From Metabacillus arenae (GTDB taxonomy: Bacteria; Bacillota; Bacilli; Bacillales; Bacillaceae), in contig NZ_JACXAI010000026.1 in assembly GCF_014773385.1 (NCBI RefSeq), forward strand, positions 23,915 to 87,914: a DNA stretch of 64,000 nt, in the 5' to 3' direction. The notes under the pieces are model-generated. The model searched no databases and was not told the origin of the DNA. It worked only from the letters and a program-made list of their open reading frames with translations. The first letter of the stretch is position 1. Each line of letters begins with the position of its first letter. Below, piece after piece: positions 27,611-36,879 of this stretch. A program made the translations under genes and the position numbers.

Positions 27611-28324
27611 TTAGTTCGAGCCTGTCTTCTTTAACTCCCCATGTTCAGGTGAAACATCCACTACTTCTTTCTTCAAAGTTTTTGCTTTCTTATAATTTCC
27701 TAAAAGAATGACAGCAGCTATCACTAATATTTCAAAACCATATTTTATAAATCCATTTTCAAAATAAGCTTTCAGGAACGGTTCGCCTACAATCATTTTT
27801 GATGCTGTCCATGCTAAAACAGCTGCACCGATTGTAACGATGATCGGAAAACGATCAATCCATTTTAAAATAAGCGTGCTTCCCCACATAACAACTGGAA
27901 CCGAAATTAATAATCCAATGATTACAAGTACAATGTTCCCGTGTGCAGCCCCTGCAACAGCTAAAACATTATCCAGACCCATTAACGCATCAGCAATAAT
28001 AACTGTACGTATCGCTGCCCAGAAGCTGTCTCCTGCTTTAACATCTGTGTGGTCATTATCATCTACAAGTAATTTATAAGCAATAATAACTAATAAAAGC
28101 CCTCCCACTAGATGCAATCCTGGGACATTTAATAACCAAACAACAGCAAGTGTTGCAATGACTCGAATGATAATTGCTCCTAAGGAACCCCAAAGGATAA
28201 CTTTCTTTTGCTGATGAATAGGTAAATTTCTAGCTGCAAGACCAATTAAAATTGCATTATCCCCTGCTAATACTAGGTCAATAACTATGATAGTCAATAG
28301 GGCTGTTAAAAATTCCATTTCCAT
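27611..28324 (-). CDS. TerC-family membrane protein (YkoY/MeeY-like) under a manganese riboswitch
   Basis: About 237 residues from the ATG at 28324, chosen because GGAGG lies just upstream inside the longer frame. Around seven helices; LLTIIVIDLVLAGDNAILIGLAAR and ADALMGLDNVLAVAGAA carry the paired acidic DN motifs of the TerC fold that bind metal. YkoY (MeeY) of B. subtilis exports manganese to load secreted enzymes. The yybP-ykoY leader upstream strongly supports a manganese role. Which TerC paralogue it is cannot be settled by eye. Confidence 0.9.
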   Translation of the reverse strand: MEMEFLTALLTIIVIDLVLAGDNAILIGLAARNLPIHQQKKVILWGSLGAIIIRVIATLAVVWLLNVPGLHLVGGLLLVIIAYKLLVDDNDHTDVKAGDSFWAAIRTVIIADALMGLDNVLAVAGAAHGNIVLVIIGLLISVPVVMWGSTLILKWIDRFPIIVTIGAAVLAWTASKMIVGEPFLKAYFENGFIKYGFEILVIAAVILLGNYKKAKTLKKEVVDVSPEHGELKKTGSN

Positions 28325-28519
28325 CTTGTTTCCTCCAATCATAATTTAAAATTTTATATACCAAAAGAAAAGTGCAGGCGTCATGAATATTCCAGCGTAA
28401 GTAAAATCAAGCCTCCTTTGCTTTTTTGTGAGAATTAGCTGGTGATCTCAGGAGTAAGAGCTGGGCAACAGCAACCCAACTTTAACACATTAACGCTTTA
28501 ATGACATTTTGAAACCACC

Positions 28520-28552
28520 AAAAAAAGACCTTTGCCAAAAATGGCAAAGGTC
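28520..28552 (-). terminator. Expression-platform terminator of the riboswitch
   Basis: GACCTTTGCC / GGCAAAGGTC stem, 6-nt loop, seven T on the minus strand. Its 5' arm holds the CCTTT that closes aptamer stem P1, so the two are mutually exclusive. Confidence 0.88.
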
Positions 28553-28650
28553 TCGCTAAGCATAAGTATGCCAACAAAGCCGGTGGATACGATCCACGTA
28601 ATGACGACTTTGTTTCAGGAAATTCCTGACGCTACTCCCCTTTACAGGGT
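28543..28650 (-). promoter_or_regulatory. yybP-ykoY manganese riboswitch
   Basis: The minus strand reads AAAGGGGAGTAGCGTC at the 5' side, internal arms including GTGGATCGTATCCAC and CCGGCTTTGTTGGC, and AGCGAGACCTTTGCC at the 3' side. These are the conserved L1/L3 parts and P1 of the yybP-ykoY aptamer. The family binds Mn2+ and turns on efflux genes; here Mn2+ would hold P1 and prevent the overlapping terminator. Distance to the TerC start is about 200 nt. Confidence 0.9.
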
Positions 28651-28693
28651 AAAACATCTAAATTCAGTTTTACTTCCACTACTTATCTTAATT

Positions 28694-28722
28694 AATATAT
28701 ACCAATCTCGCATTCTATTCAA
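28694..28722 (-). promoter_or_regulatory. Sigma-A promoter of the riboswitch-TerC transcript
   Basis: TTGAAT (28722-28717), 17-nt spacer, TATATT (28699-28694) on the minus strand, about 45 nt before the aptamer. Confidence 0.7.
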
Positions 28723-28872
28723 GAAAAAATAGAATGATTTTTGTTATCCAATTACCTCCATTATATTACGATTGATCTAGTCGTGAATTATGTACCTATC
28801 TGATAGCCTAAAATGGTGGATCGATCGGTTTGATTTTGAATTTATTTTTTGATTTTAGTCTCTCACTTAATA

Positions 28873-29139
28873 CAATTTAGGTCTATAAACCTATGGTCAT
28901 ACCTATACAAACAGCTGGTGGATTAAAGCGTTGATTCAATCCTTCCTAGCTTACCAGTACCCAGTGGAGGCTTCTAACCGACTGCACCATTGTATAAGTG
29001 ATGTGCTAGCGATTTCCTGACTGATCCATACGCAAAGGGCAATGAGTTCGTTTGCTTGATATTTACTAGATCGCTGTACAAAGCCAACTTGTTTGGAAAT
29101 ATCTTGGTTTCTGAAACCATAAAATAAGGTTATTGACAT
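28873..29139 (-). pseudogene. IS4-like transposase remnant (N-terminal region)
   Basis: The first frame gives a 62-residue piece with VGFVQRSSKYQANELIALCV and LIQWCSRLEASTG, which resembles the N-terminal domain of IS4-type transposases. A shifted frame continues GLNQRFNPPAVCIG, the next conserved block. The DDE catalytic region is absent. No terminal inverted repeats were found. It ends 3 nt from the AraC gene stop. Confidence 0.6.
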
Positions 29140-29142
29140 TTG

Positions 29143-30366
29143 TCAAACTCCTGTTTTTCTGTTTCTGTATTGTTTTGGGGTTAGACCGGTGTGTTTTTTG
29201 AATACCTTGGTGAAGTAACTTTGATCGGAAAAGTTCAGTAGTGCATGTATTTCTAATAAGGAATAATTGGAGAAGGACATTAATTTTTTTGCTTCGTCAA
29301 TCTTTGTCTTTTGGATGTAATCGGTGACCGGGATGCCTACTTCCTTTTTAAATAAGTTGGAGAGGTATTTTGGGTTCACCAAAACATGCTCTGCCAATTT
29401 AGCAAGTGTCAAATCTTCATAAATATGTTTAAAGATGTAATTTTGGGAATCTCTAACTATTTTGGAATATTTCATATTTCTACTCTTATCTACTCGTTGT
29501 GTAAAATCATAAATGACATGCTCAATAAAACTTTCCACATCTTTGATGTTTTGAAGTTCCTCAAGTTCTTGAATATAGATATCTCCGAGAGTATAGGCAA
29601 TTTCGGGATGAAGTCCCCCAGCAATAGCCGCCCGCGTTGATAAAGTAATAGATGCTATTTTCCGATTCTTTTGGTTCCTAAGCTCGCTTGTTTTAGACAA
29701 TTTTCCGAATTTAAAATCTGTGTTCTGATGATAAGCTTTCCAATATAGAAGTACCTCCTCCGTATTTCCATCGGTAATATTTTGATAGATTTGCTTTTCA
29801 AAGGCAGGATCTTGGTGAAAAGTAGCATTTTGAAGAACCTCTGCAATACTCTTATCCGACATTCCTTCTTGAAGGATCTTACCCTCATCCACAAAGTTAT
29901 TTTTATTAATAATTACTTTGAAATCTAACATCTTATTATAAATAATGTAAAACAGCAGCATACTTGCATGAATAAGTTTCCAACTGCTCATCACCTTCAA
30001 TGATTGTAAATACTCCGCCATGGCCTTTTGTGATTTTTTTATTCCGATCAATTCCTGTAAGGAAGCTTTTGTAGGTTGAGGAAATACCGTAGGTCCTAAA
30101 ATGATATTTCCGCAAAATTGATTGTCGTCTACCATTGGGATAACAACAAAGTTTTCCAACCAAACCGTCCTGTGAATGGTAGGAATTACTTCCGCACCAT
30201 CAAATTTACATAGTTTAATTAAATAGTCTTTTTTTGATGCATATAAGGGATTATGAACGCCATATAAGGAAAATTCTAGCACCAACTCCCCGTCTTTATC
30301 CAAAAAGTAAATAGGTACATTTGCAATTTCGTTCACTAGTTTGCATCCAAATGTTACATGATCCAC
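29143..30366 (-). CDS. AraC-family regulator of the galactoside operon
   Basis: A 407-residue protein. The last 100 residues hold two helix-turn-helix units (LTLAKLAEHVLVNPKYLSNLFKKE and YSLLEIHALLNFSDQSYFTKVFKKHTG, then LTPKQYR). The N-terminal 290 residues are a large sensory region beginning HVTFGCKLVNEIANVPIYFLDKDGEL, like YesN-type sugar regulators without a membrane span. It is transcribed divergently from the sugar importer and GH42 gene and most likely activates them. Confidence 0.85.
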   Translation of the reverse strand: MDHVTFGCKLVNEIANVPIYFLDKDGELVLEFSLYGVHNPLYASKKDYLIKLCKFDGAEVIPTIHRTVWLENFVVIPMVDDNQFCGNIILGPTVFPQPTKASLQELIGIKKSQKAMAEYLQSLKVMSSWKLIHASMLLFYIIYNKMLDFKVIINKNNFVDEGKILQEGMSDKSIAEVLQNATFHQDPAFEKQIYQNITDGNTEEVLLYWKAYHQNTDFKFGKLSKTSELRNQKNRKIASITLSTRAAIAGGLHPEIAYTLGDIYIQELEELQNIKDVESFIEHVIYDFTQRVDKSRNMKYSKIVRDSQNYIFKHIYEDLTLAKLAEHVLVNPKYLSNLFKKEVGIPVTDYIQKTKIDEAKKLMSFSNYSLLEIHALLNFSDQSYFTKVFKKHTGLTPKQYRNRKTGV

Positions 30367-30506
30367 CCGCTATTCCCTCCAAACCTATCTATCAAAAAAA
30401 GGTGCGAAAATACCATTTTTATAGAAATTTTACCATAAAGTCATCTGAAAACATTATAAGATTTGTGTTAACGATAAATATAACCTTTTTCATGGTCAAT
30501 TCCAGT

Positions 30507-30522
30507 AAGTAAGCGTTATCAT
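30507..30522 (+). promoter_or_regulatory. Possible CcpA (cre) site before the sugar-binding gene
   Basis: AAGTAAGCGTTATCAT fits the cre consensus except for one position. It is in the AraC/binding-protein spacer, suitable for glucose repression. Weak evidence. Confidence 0.35.
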
Positions 30523-30579
30523 TTATCTCTTTTTAATAATTAAATCTATTTTTATAAAAATAAGGGTGGTGCTTAACAA

Positions 30580-31890
30580 GTGAAAAAGTCGTGGTTTATA
30601 GCAATTGTTTTCCTGATGTCTTTATTTATAGGAGCGTGCAGTAACTCATCCAATGGTGTGGAGGATCTGACCATACCGGAAAATCCTAAAGATATAAAAG
30701 GGGATATTACAGTTTGGGCATGGGCCCTAGAAGCAAACTACTTGGAAAAAGATGTCCTGCCTGAATTTAAAAAGAAATATCCTAATGTCAATGTAAAGGT
30801 AGAAAATATTGGGGTCGACCAAGTGTATCAAAAGCTTAGCGCCGGTTTGTCAAGTGGCGGGAACGGCCTGCCTGACTTAGTTCAAGTGGAAAACAACCGC
30901 ATCCATTCGTTTACAAATGATTTTCCCGATGCTTTTACCAATCTAAGTGCACTTGGTTATGACAAATATGAAGATAAATTTCCAGAATCAAAAATTGATG
31001 GTCTAAAGGACAGTAAAGGCAATCTTATAGCTGCACCTCGAGACCTAGGTCCTGTGGGTGTTATTTATCGGACAGACATTTTTAAAAAAGCTGGAGTCGA
31101 TCCTGCATCCATCGAAACATGGGATGACTATATTAATGCCGGTAAAAAAGTGGTCGCCCACACTGGAAAGGCTTTCGTGGGTATGTATGATGAGGGTCTA
31201 TTACGGATTATGATTCAACAACAAGGAAAATATTATTTCACAACGGATGGTAAATTGGATATTACTTCAAAGGAAGCACAAAAAGCCGCTGATATTTTAC
31301 AAAGAATGAAGGATGAAGGTTTAATCACTTATACCAAAAACTGGGATGGCCAAGTCGCAGCGATGAAAAATGGCGAAGTTGCAACACATCCGGGCGCTGT
31401 ATGGTGGAGTGGAACGATGCTCGAACAAATGTCTGAATTATCAGGAAAATGGGGCATGTTTGAATTACCGGCTTTTGAAAAAGGCGGAGTAAGAGCATCA
31501 AATGATGGGGGGTCTGCCTTAGCCATTCCAAGTGCATCGAAAAATAAAGTAGCGGCATACGTATTTGCTGAATTTGCAACCACTGATGTTGCTTCGCAAA
31601 TTAAGGGTCTCACCAATAGAGGCTTATTCCCTTCGTTGTTAGCCGCTTATGAAGAACCCATTTTCTCTGAGAATCAGACATATTTTAATAACCAACCATT
31701 TTTTAAAAAATTTGCTGAAACTGTTTCAAATATCTTACCTATTAACCATGCGCCAGCTGAATTGAAAGTCAGAACTATTATGAAAAGTGAAGCCGAGGCT
31801 TTCTTACTTGAGGATAAACCGTCCCAGCAAATGTTAAAGGATGGAGAGAAACAATCCGAACAACAATCAGGATTAGAAATTGCCAAATAG
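30580..31890 (+). CDS. Sugar ABC transporter substrate-binding lipoprotein
   Basis: A 436-residue extracellular protein of family 1 (MalE-type). Lipobox FIGAC with Cys20, then ITVWAWALEANYLEKDVLPEFKKKYPNV, LSSGGNGLPDLVQVEN and GPVGVIYRTDIFKKAGVDP, all usual for oligosaccharide-binding proteins. GTG start with GGGTGG upstream. First gene of a four-gene operon ending in a GH42 beta-galactosidase, so galactosides or galactooligosaccharides are the likely cargo. Confidence 0.88.
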   Translation: MKKSWFIAIVFLMSLFIGACSNSSNGVEDLTIPENPKDIKGDITVWAWALEANYLEKDVLPEFKKKYPNVNVKVENIGVDQVYQKLSAGLSSGGNGLPDLVQVENNRIHSFTNDFPDAFTNLSALGYDKYEDKFPESKIDGLKDSKGNLIAAPRDLGPVGVIYRTDIFKKAGVDPASIETWDDYINAGKKVVAHTGKAFVGMYDEGLLRIMIQQQGKYYFTTDGKLDITSKEAQKAADILQRMKDEGLITYTKNWDGQVAAMKNGEVATHPGAVWWSGTMLEQMSELSGKWGMFELPAFEKGGVRASNDGGSALAIPSASKNKVAAYVFAEFATTDVASQIKGLTNRGLFPSLLAAYEEPIFSENQTYFNNQPFFKKFAETVSNILPINHAPAELKVRTIMKSEAEAFLLEDKPSQQMLKDGEKQSEQQSGLEIAK

Positions 31891-31935
31891 AATCGGACTT
31901 AGGACAGCCCTGGTTCCTAAAAGGAGGGATTTACA

Positions 31936-32856
31936 GTGCACACGAATCAAGCATTACGATCCGAGAAAAAAATACCGGTGAACATGAAGAAGAGAAAGTT
32001 TTTGATTACACCAAAAACTGCCCCATACATCTTTATCGGTCCAGCCGTACTCTTATTTGTCGCCTTTACGGTATATCCGATTATTTCCTCCTTTTTATTG
32101 AGCTTTCAAACAAAGGTTGGAGGAGTCTATACATTCTCGGGGTTTACAAACTATACGCGACTTTTTAATGATCCACTTTTTTATAAAGCATTGGGAAATA
32201 CGTTTATGATTTTGTTAATACAGGTGCCAATTATGATGTTTTTAGCCGTTGTGTTAGCAGTTTTTCTGAATTCTTCCCTTTTAAAAATGAAAGGCTTTTA
32301 CCGGGTAGCATTTTTTACACCGGCCGTCACTTCGCTCGTTGCCGCATCAATTATCTTTGTACTATTACTTAATAAAGACTATGGTTTGATCAACTTTTTG
32401 CTATCCCAAATGGGAATCGAGAAAATAGCCTGGTTAGAAGATTCCTTTTGGGCCATGGTATCGTTAATTGTTGTCACAACTTGGAGATGGACTGGCTATA
32501 ATATGGTCATTATTTTGGCAGGATTGCAAAATATCCCAAACAGCCTATATGAAGCAGCAAGTATTGACGGAGCTGGCGCGATTAGAAAATTTTTCTATAT
32601 CACGATTCCGCAGCTTAAGCCCGTTCTTCTCTTCACTTTCGTTCTTTCAACGATTGGATCCTTCCAATTGTTTGATGAACCATATAATTTAACAAAAAGC
32701 GGACCAAATAATGCGACGTTAACCATCACTTATTATCTTTATAATCAGGGATTTAGTTATTTTGATTTTGGGTACGCCTCCGCCATTGGCTATGTAATCG
32801 TCTTGTTTATTGCGGTGCTGTCATGGATTCAATTTAAAGTGGTGAGGGATGACTAA
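31936..32856 (+). CDS. Sugar ABC transporter permease (MalF/LacF type)
   Basis: A 306-residue inner-membrane protein with six helices after a basic N-terminal tail. The EAA loop EAASIDGAGAIRKFFYITIP is near residues 210-230. GTG start behind AAGGAGG. It pairs with the next gene, whose ATG overlaps its stop by one base. Confidence 0.9.
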   Translation: MHTNQALRSEKKIPVNMKKRKFLITPKTAPYIFIGPAVLLFVAFTVYPIISSFLLSFQTKVGGVYTFSGFTNYTRLFNDPLFYKALGNTFMILLIQVPIMMFLAVVLAVFLNSSLLKMKGFYRVAFFTPAVTSLVAASIIFVLLLNKDYGLINFLLSQMGIEKIAWLEDSFWAMVSLIVVTTWRWTGYNMVIILAGLQNIPNSLYEAASIDGAGAIRKFFYITIPQLKPVLLFTFVLSTIGSFQLFDEPYNLTKSGPNNATLTITYYLYNQGFSYFDFGYASAIGYVIVLFIAVLSWIQFKVVRDD

Positions 32857-33683
32857 TGGGAACGAATAAATGGCTTCAAAAGACTTTTTTACATGTATTT
32901 TTATTAATAGGTGTAGTTATTTCTTTGGCTCCTTTCTATTGGATGGTAGTTGGAGCAACCAACCCATCTGGAGATGTGTTAGCTTTTCCGCCTAAGTTGA
33001 TTCCAGGAAATTTCTTATTTGAAAATTTTAAAAACTTGAATGATTCTATTGATATTCTTCCTGCTGTCCTTAATTCTGCAGCGATTGCTGTTATTTTCGT
33101 TGTGGTGAGCCTTTTAGTCTGTTCTGCGGCGGGATATGCTTTTGCCAAATTTAAATTTAAGGGGAACAACCTTATATTTGGGTCCTTTTTACTTGCCATG
33201 ATGATTCCGTACCAAGCAACCATTATCCCTTTATTCCAGATGTTTGCTTCATTGGAATGGATAAACGCGTTTCAGGCCGTTATTTTGCCGCAAGTTTGCT
33301 ATCCTTTTGCGATTTTTTTGATCAGGCAAAATATGAAAGGGATTCCGGATTCCTTATTGGAAGCGGCTAGAATAGACGGAGCCGGGGAGCTTTTCATCTT
33401 CTTTAAGATTGTGCTGCCAACGATGAGGCCGGCGTTAGCAGCTGTCGGCATATTCCTATTTACCCACCAATGGAATAACTTTATGTGGCCTTTGATTGTA
33501 ATGACCACTCAAGAACACTATACATTGCCAGTTGCCTTATCTACACTTGCCGGTCTCAACTCGATCGACTACGGGCAGCTGATGTTAGGAACAGCAATCT
33601 CCGTTCTACCTGTTATGGCCGTTTTTTTAATCCTCCAAAAACACTTTGTGTCAGGGATTCTTGGGGGATCGATTAAGGAGTAG
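32856..33683 (+). CDS. Sugar ABC transporter permease (MalG/LacG type)
   Basis: A 275-residue inner-membrane protein with six helices; EAA loop EAARIDGAGELFIFFKIVLP near 170-190. Together with the preceding permease and the lipoprotein it forms an importer lacking its own ATPase gene; such systems in Bacillus use a shared MsmX-type ATPase encoded elsewhere. Confidence 0.9.
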   Translation: MGTNKWLQKTFLHVFLLIGVVISLAPFYWMVVGATNPSGDVLAFPPKLIPGNFLFENFKNLNDSIDILPAVLNSAAIAVIFVVVSLLVCSAAGYAFAKFKFKGNNLIFGSFLLAMMIPYQATIIPLFQMFASLEWINAFQAVILPQVCYPFAIFLIRQNMKGIPDSLLEAARIDGAGELFIFFKIVLPTMRPALAAVGIFLFTHQWNNFMWPLIVMTTQEHYTLPVALSTLAGLNSIDYGQLMLGTAISVLPVMAVFLILQKHFVSGILGGSIKE

Positions 33684-33722
33684 GGCTGGATTCACCGGAT
33701 AAGTTGATTTTTCGGGCAGCCC
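33683..33722 (+). repeat. GGGCTG inverted-repeat element, copy 2
   Basis: GGGCTG / CAGCCC hairpin containing ATAAGTTGATTTTTCGGG, closely matching the left arm of the element at 20197. It lies within the operon, overlapping the permease stop codon, and has no T-run. Confidence 0.5.
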
Positions 33723-33787
33723 GGACGGCATGGTCCATGGTCCAAGATCTATTTTTTATAAAAATTTAGTAAGGGAGTCATTTGATT

Positions 33788-35830
33788 ATGGTAAAAAAAC
33801 TACAGGAAGATATGTTAAAGTTAGGGGTCTGTTATTATCCGGAACATTGGCCTGAGGAATTATGGGAAGAAGATTTTAAACGGATGAAGGAATTGGGTTT
33901 CACTTATGTTCGTGTAGGTGAGTTTGCTTGGACGATTTTTGAACCAGAGGAAGGGACATTCTCGTTTGATTTATTTGATCGTGCAGTAGCCAAGGCCCAC
34001 GAGTATGGATTAAAAGTTTTCATGGGAACACCGACTGCAACACCGCCAGCCTGGTTAACACATAAGTATCCTGAGGTACTGAATGTTTCTCAGGATGGCA
34101 TTTCCTATCAACATGGGGCACGCCGTCACTATAATTACAACTCTGAAACGTATAAAAGGTTATCATCTATTATTGTCACTGAAATGGCAAAACATTATAA
34201 AGACAATCCGGCTATCGCAGGCTGGCAAATAGATAATGAATTAAATTGTGAAATCGATGCTTTTTATTCAGAAGCAGATCACACCGCATTCAGGGAATGG
34301 GCGAAAAAAAAATATAAAACTTTGGATAAATTGAACCAAACCTGGGGAACTGTGTTCTGGAACCAAACGTATACGAGTTGGGATCAAGTCTACTTAACCC
34401 GTAAAACAGTGCCAAACTCACCGAATCCTCATCATATGTTGGATGAAAAACGATTTATTTCCGATAGTGCGATTTCCTTTGCTAAATTACAAGCAGATAT
34501 TTTGCGTCTTCATGCACCGAATCAGTGGGTGACGACAAACGGCATGTTTAAACATTTAGATAATCACAAAATGACAAATGAATTACTCGATTTTTATGCT
34601 TATGATTCCTATCCTAACTTTGGGCGGGTGATTGAAGATGATTCAGAAAAACCATTGCGGGATAGGAAATGGAGCTGGAATTTAAGTATCGTAAGAAGTA
34701 TTTCACCAAACTTTGCTATTTTTGAACAACAATCTGGTCCTGGCGGGTGGGTAACTCGGCTGGAACAGCCTTCACCAAAACCAGGTCAACTTCGGCTTTG
34801 GACCTATCAATCGATTGCTCATGGTGCAGATATTGTTATGTATTTTAGATGGAGAACGGCAACAAAAGGGACAGAAATTTACTGGCACGGAATCAACGAC
34901 TACCATAATCTCCCGAACAGGCGTGTCAATGAGGTCGAGCAGGTAAGCAAAGAAATTCATCAAATTGGTGAAAAAGTGGCAGGGTCGTCCTATAAAGCAG
35001 AGGTTGCGCTTGTTACAAGTTATGATAATGAATGGGACGGAGAATTTGATAAATGGGTTGGTCCATATGCTGCAAAAAGTAATGATTTATGGATCAAAGC
35101 CTTTCAATATAACCACGTACCGGCAGATGCTGTTTACTTAAGGAATGAAACAACTATAGATGAATTAAAGAAATATAAAGCATTAGTTTATCCACACGCA
35201 GCCATCGTAACAAAGCAACAAGCTGATTTATTTAGGGAATATGTCAATCAAGGCGGTAAGATCATCTTTGGATGTCGATCTGGATATAAGGATGAAACCG
35301 GTCAAACGTATATGAAGGCATTCCCTGGATATCTGGCTGACTTAGTAGGTGTAACCGTTGAAGAGTTTACAAGAGTGGCTCCATATGAAGAGATACCTAG
35401 AATAAACTTCAAAGGTGAAAATGAACTTGAAGCGAATGATTTTAATGAAGTTCTGCACCCACAATATGATGTAGATGTTATCAGCACGTATACCAATACG
35501 CACTTTGAAGGAAAACCTGCCTTAGTAAAACGAACCCACGGAGCTGGTACAAGCTACTACTTCGGCGGGGTGTTCAATTTAAAACTAGCTTCCTTGCTGA
35601 TAGATGAATTACAACTTAATAATTATAAAGACCAATTCGATTTACCTGAAAAAATCGAGCTGGCTATCCGAAGTAAAGTAGGAAACGACTACGTGTTTCT
35701 ACTAAACTATGCAGATACAACTCAAAAAATTGTAGTTAAGCGGAAGATGCGTGACGCAATAACAGGGAACATCATCAGTAACAAAGTTACCATGCAACCT
35801 TTCGACGTGCTGGTGTTAGAAGAGGACTGA
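33788..35830 (+). CDS. GH42 beta-galactosidase
   Basis: About 680 residues, cytosolic (no signal peptide). LGVCYYPEHWPEELWEEDF is the GH42 opening. Glu151 in GWQIDNELN is the acid/base and Glu313 in AIFEQQSGPGGW the nucleophile, counting from the ATG at 33788. A trimerisation-like domain (from VALVTSYDNEWDGEFDKW) and a C-terminal beta domain follow. It should split galactosides brought in by the importer upstream. A TTG at 33782 is also possible, with AAGGGAG ahead. Confidence 0.93.
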   Translation: MVKKLQEDMLKLGVCYYPEHWPEELWEEDFKRMKELGFTYVRVGEFAWTIFEPEEGTFSFDLFDRAVAKAHEYGLKVFMGTPTATPPAWLTHKYPEVLNVSQDGISYQHGARRHYNYNSETYKRLSSIIVTEMAKHYKDNPAIAGWQIDNELNCEIDAFYSEADHTAFREWAKKKYKTLDKLNQTWGTVFWNQTYTSWDQVYLTRKTVPNSPNPHHMLDEKRFISDSAISFAKLQADILRLHAPNQWVTTNGMFKHLDNHKMTNELLDFYAYDSYPNFGRVIEDDSEKPLRDRKWSWNLSIVRSISPNFAIFEQQSGPGGWVTRLEQPSPKPGQLRLWTYQSIAHGADIVMYFRWRTATKGTEIYWHGINDYHNLPNRRVNEVEQVSKEIHQIGEKVAGSSYKAEVALVTSYDNEWDGEFDKWVGPYAAKSNDLWIKAFQYNHVPADAVYLRNETTIDELKKYKALVYPHAAIVTKQQADLFREYVNQGGKIIFGCRSGYKDETGQTYMKAFPGYLADLVGVTVEEFTRVAPYEEIPRINFKGENELEANDFNEVLHPQYDVDVISTYTNTHFEGKPALVKRTHGAGTSYYFGGVFNLKLASLLIDELQLNNYKDQFDLPEKIELAIRSKVGNDYVFLLNYADTTQKIVVKRKMRDAITGNIISNKVTMQPFDVLVLEED

Positions 35831-35989
35831 CCCACGCAGTTTAGTTGTAGACGCTCTGGTTCTGTTTGTGATTATGATGCAACAAACGGAAAAGACATTT
35901 CTGGAGCAATTATTGTGGAAGACCAATTTCAAACTCAACGGTTTATTTGTAGTTAGTTTCTTGTACCAAGTAGAACCTTTCTTTACAAT

Positions 35990-36378
35990 CAATCCGAAAC
36001 GGTTAACTATAAGACTACGTCGAAATGCATTTGTGAGGGTTTAGGTTTCCTCTATGTTCTAAATTTAGACCCTTACATTCGGAAGTTCGTCAGTTCCTTT
36101 AGGGTGGAACATTCTCACCTTATCTAGTTTTTCAGCCATGCGGTCTATCCGTCGGCATACCTTTCCATGGGAATGGCTTCAGCCTTCGTTCAACTGAATC
36201 CACCTGTGCTTCACACTCCATGACCTGTCAATCATGACGGGTGCAGGAGTATTAACGGGATGGTTTCAGGAAACATGGTTCTGTCATTCCCATCCTCCGT
36301 TATAAAGTTGAAGTTAATCTAGTAAACTTCCAGCTTTACACTCTGCCAAGCGCTTATAGCAAAATTTGTCGTGCGCCC
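35990..36378 (-). other. Structured-RNA relic, possibly group II intron domain I
   Basis: In the 1,049-nt gene-free stretch 35831-36879. The minus strand starts GGGCGCACGACAAATTTTGC, one base from a GTGCG-type intron 5' end, and holds nested hairpins, for example TGTTC-cACCCT with AGGGT-GAACA around GGAAC...TTCC, and CCATG / CATGG. No reverse transcriptase frame and no domain V was found. The intron reading is a guess. The rest of the stretch shows only AT-rich DNA. Confidence 0.35.
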
Positions 36379-36777
36379 TTTAACATGAACTTTTTTATGT
36401 CTCTTCTATATTATTTAGCAGAAATTAGATTTTGTTTTGCTTCTCTTACCCAGACAGATAATTGATTGTCGCAGGAGCCCCGATAATAATACTCTCCTTG
36501 TTTAGATCTATAGATTATATATGTGAAGTATCGTCTGTAAAAACAGGAAAAAAGATCCTATTAATTGAAATTTTTAGGTTCTCTGTCTTCAAAAACTGCA
36601 AAACTTAATTGAGATTGTACCAGCCATTTGTTATACAACCAGTGTTAAGTTAAGCCTTCCCTCTTACCTTCCAATTCTTTTTCCTTTTTATTACCTAAGT
36701 ATTTTCAATTCTTTCAGCTGAAATTTACATTACAACAATATTCCCTACAGCCCTTTTAAAAAAATTATTATTCCCCA

Positions 36778-36806
36778 TTGACAAAGAAAGGAAATGGTTG
36801 TAGTGT
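36778..36806 (+). promoter_or_regulatory. Promoter of the BceB/BceA-like operon
   Basis: TTGACA (36778-36783), 17-nt spacer, TAGTGT (36801-36806). About 75 nt upstream of the permease ATG. Confidence 0.5.
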
Positions 36807-36879
36807 TTTATTTGCACTAGGTGTCCTACATTAATTAATACAATTAACACAAAACATATCTTATAAAGGGAGTGGAATT

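Noticed and set aside
28344..28500. The near-leader region of terC as the aptamer
   Set aside because: It lacks the GGGGAGTAG core; the true aptamer is further upstream at 28543-28650.
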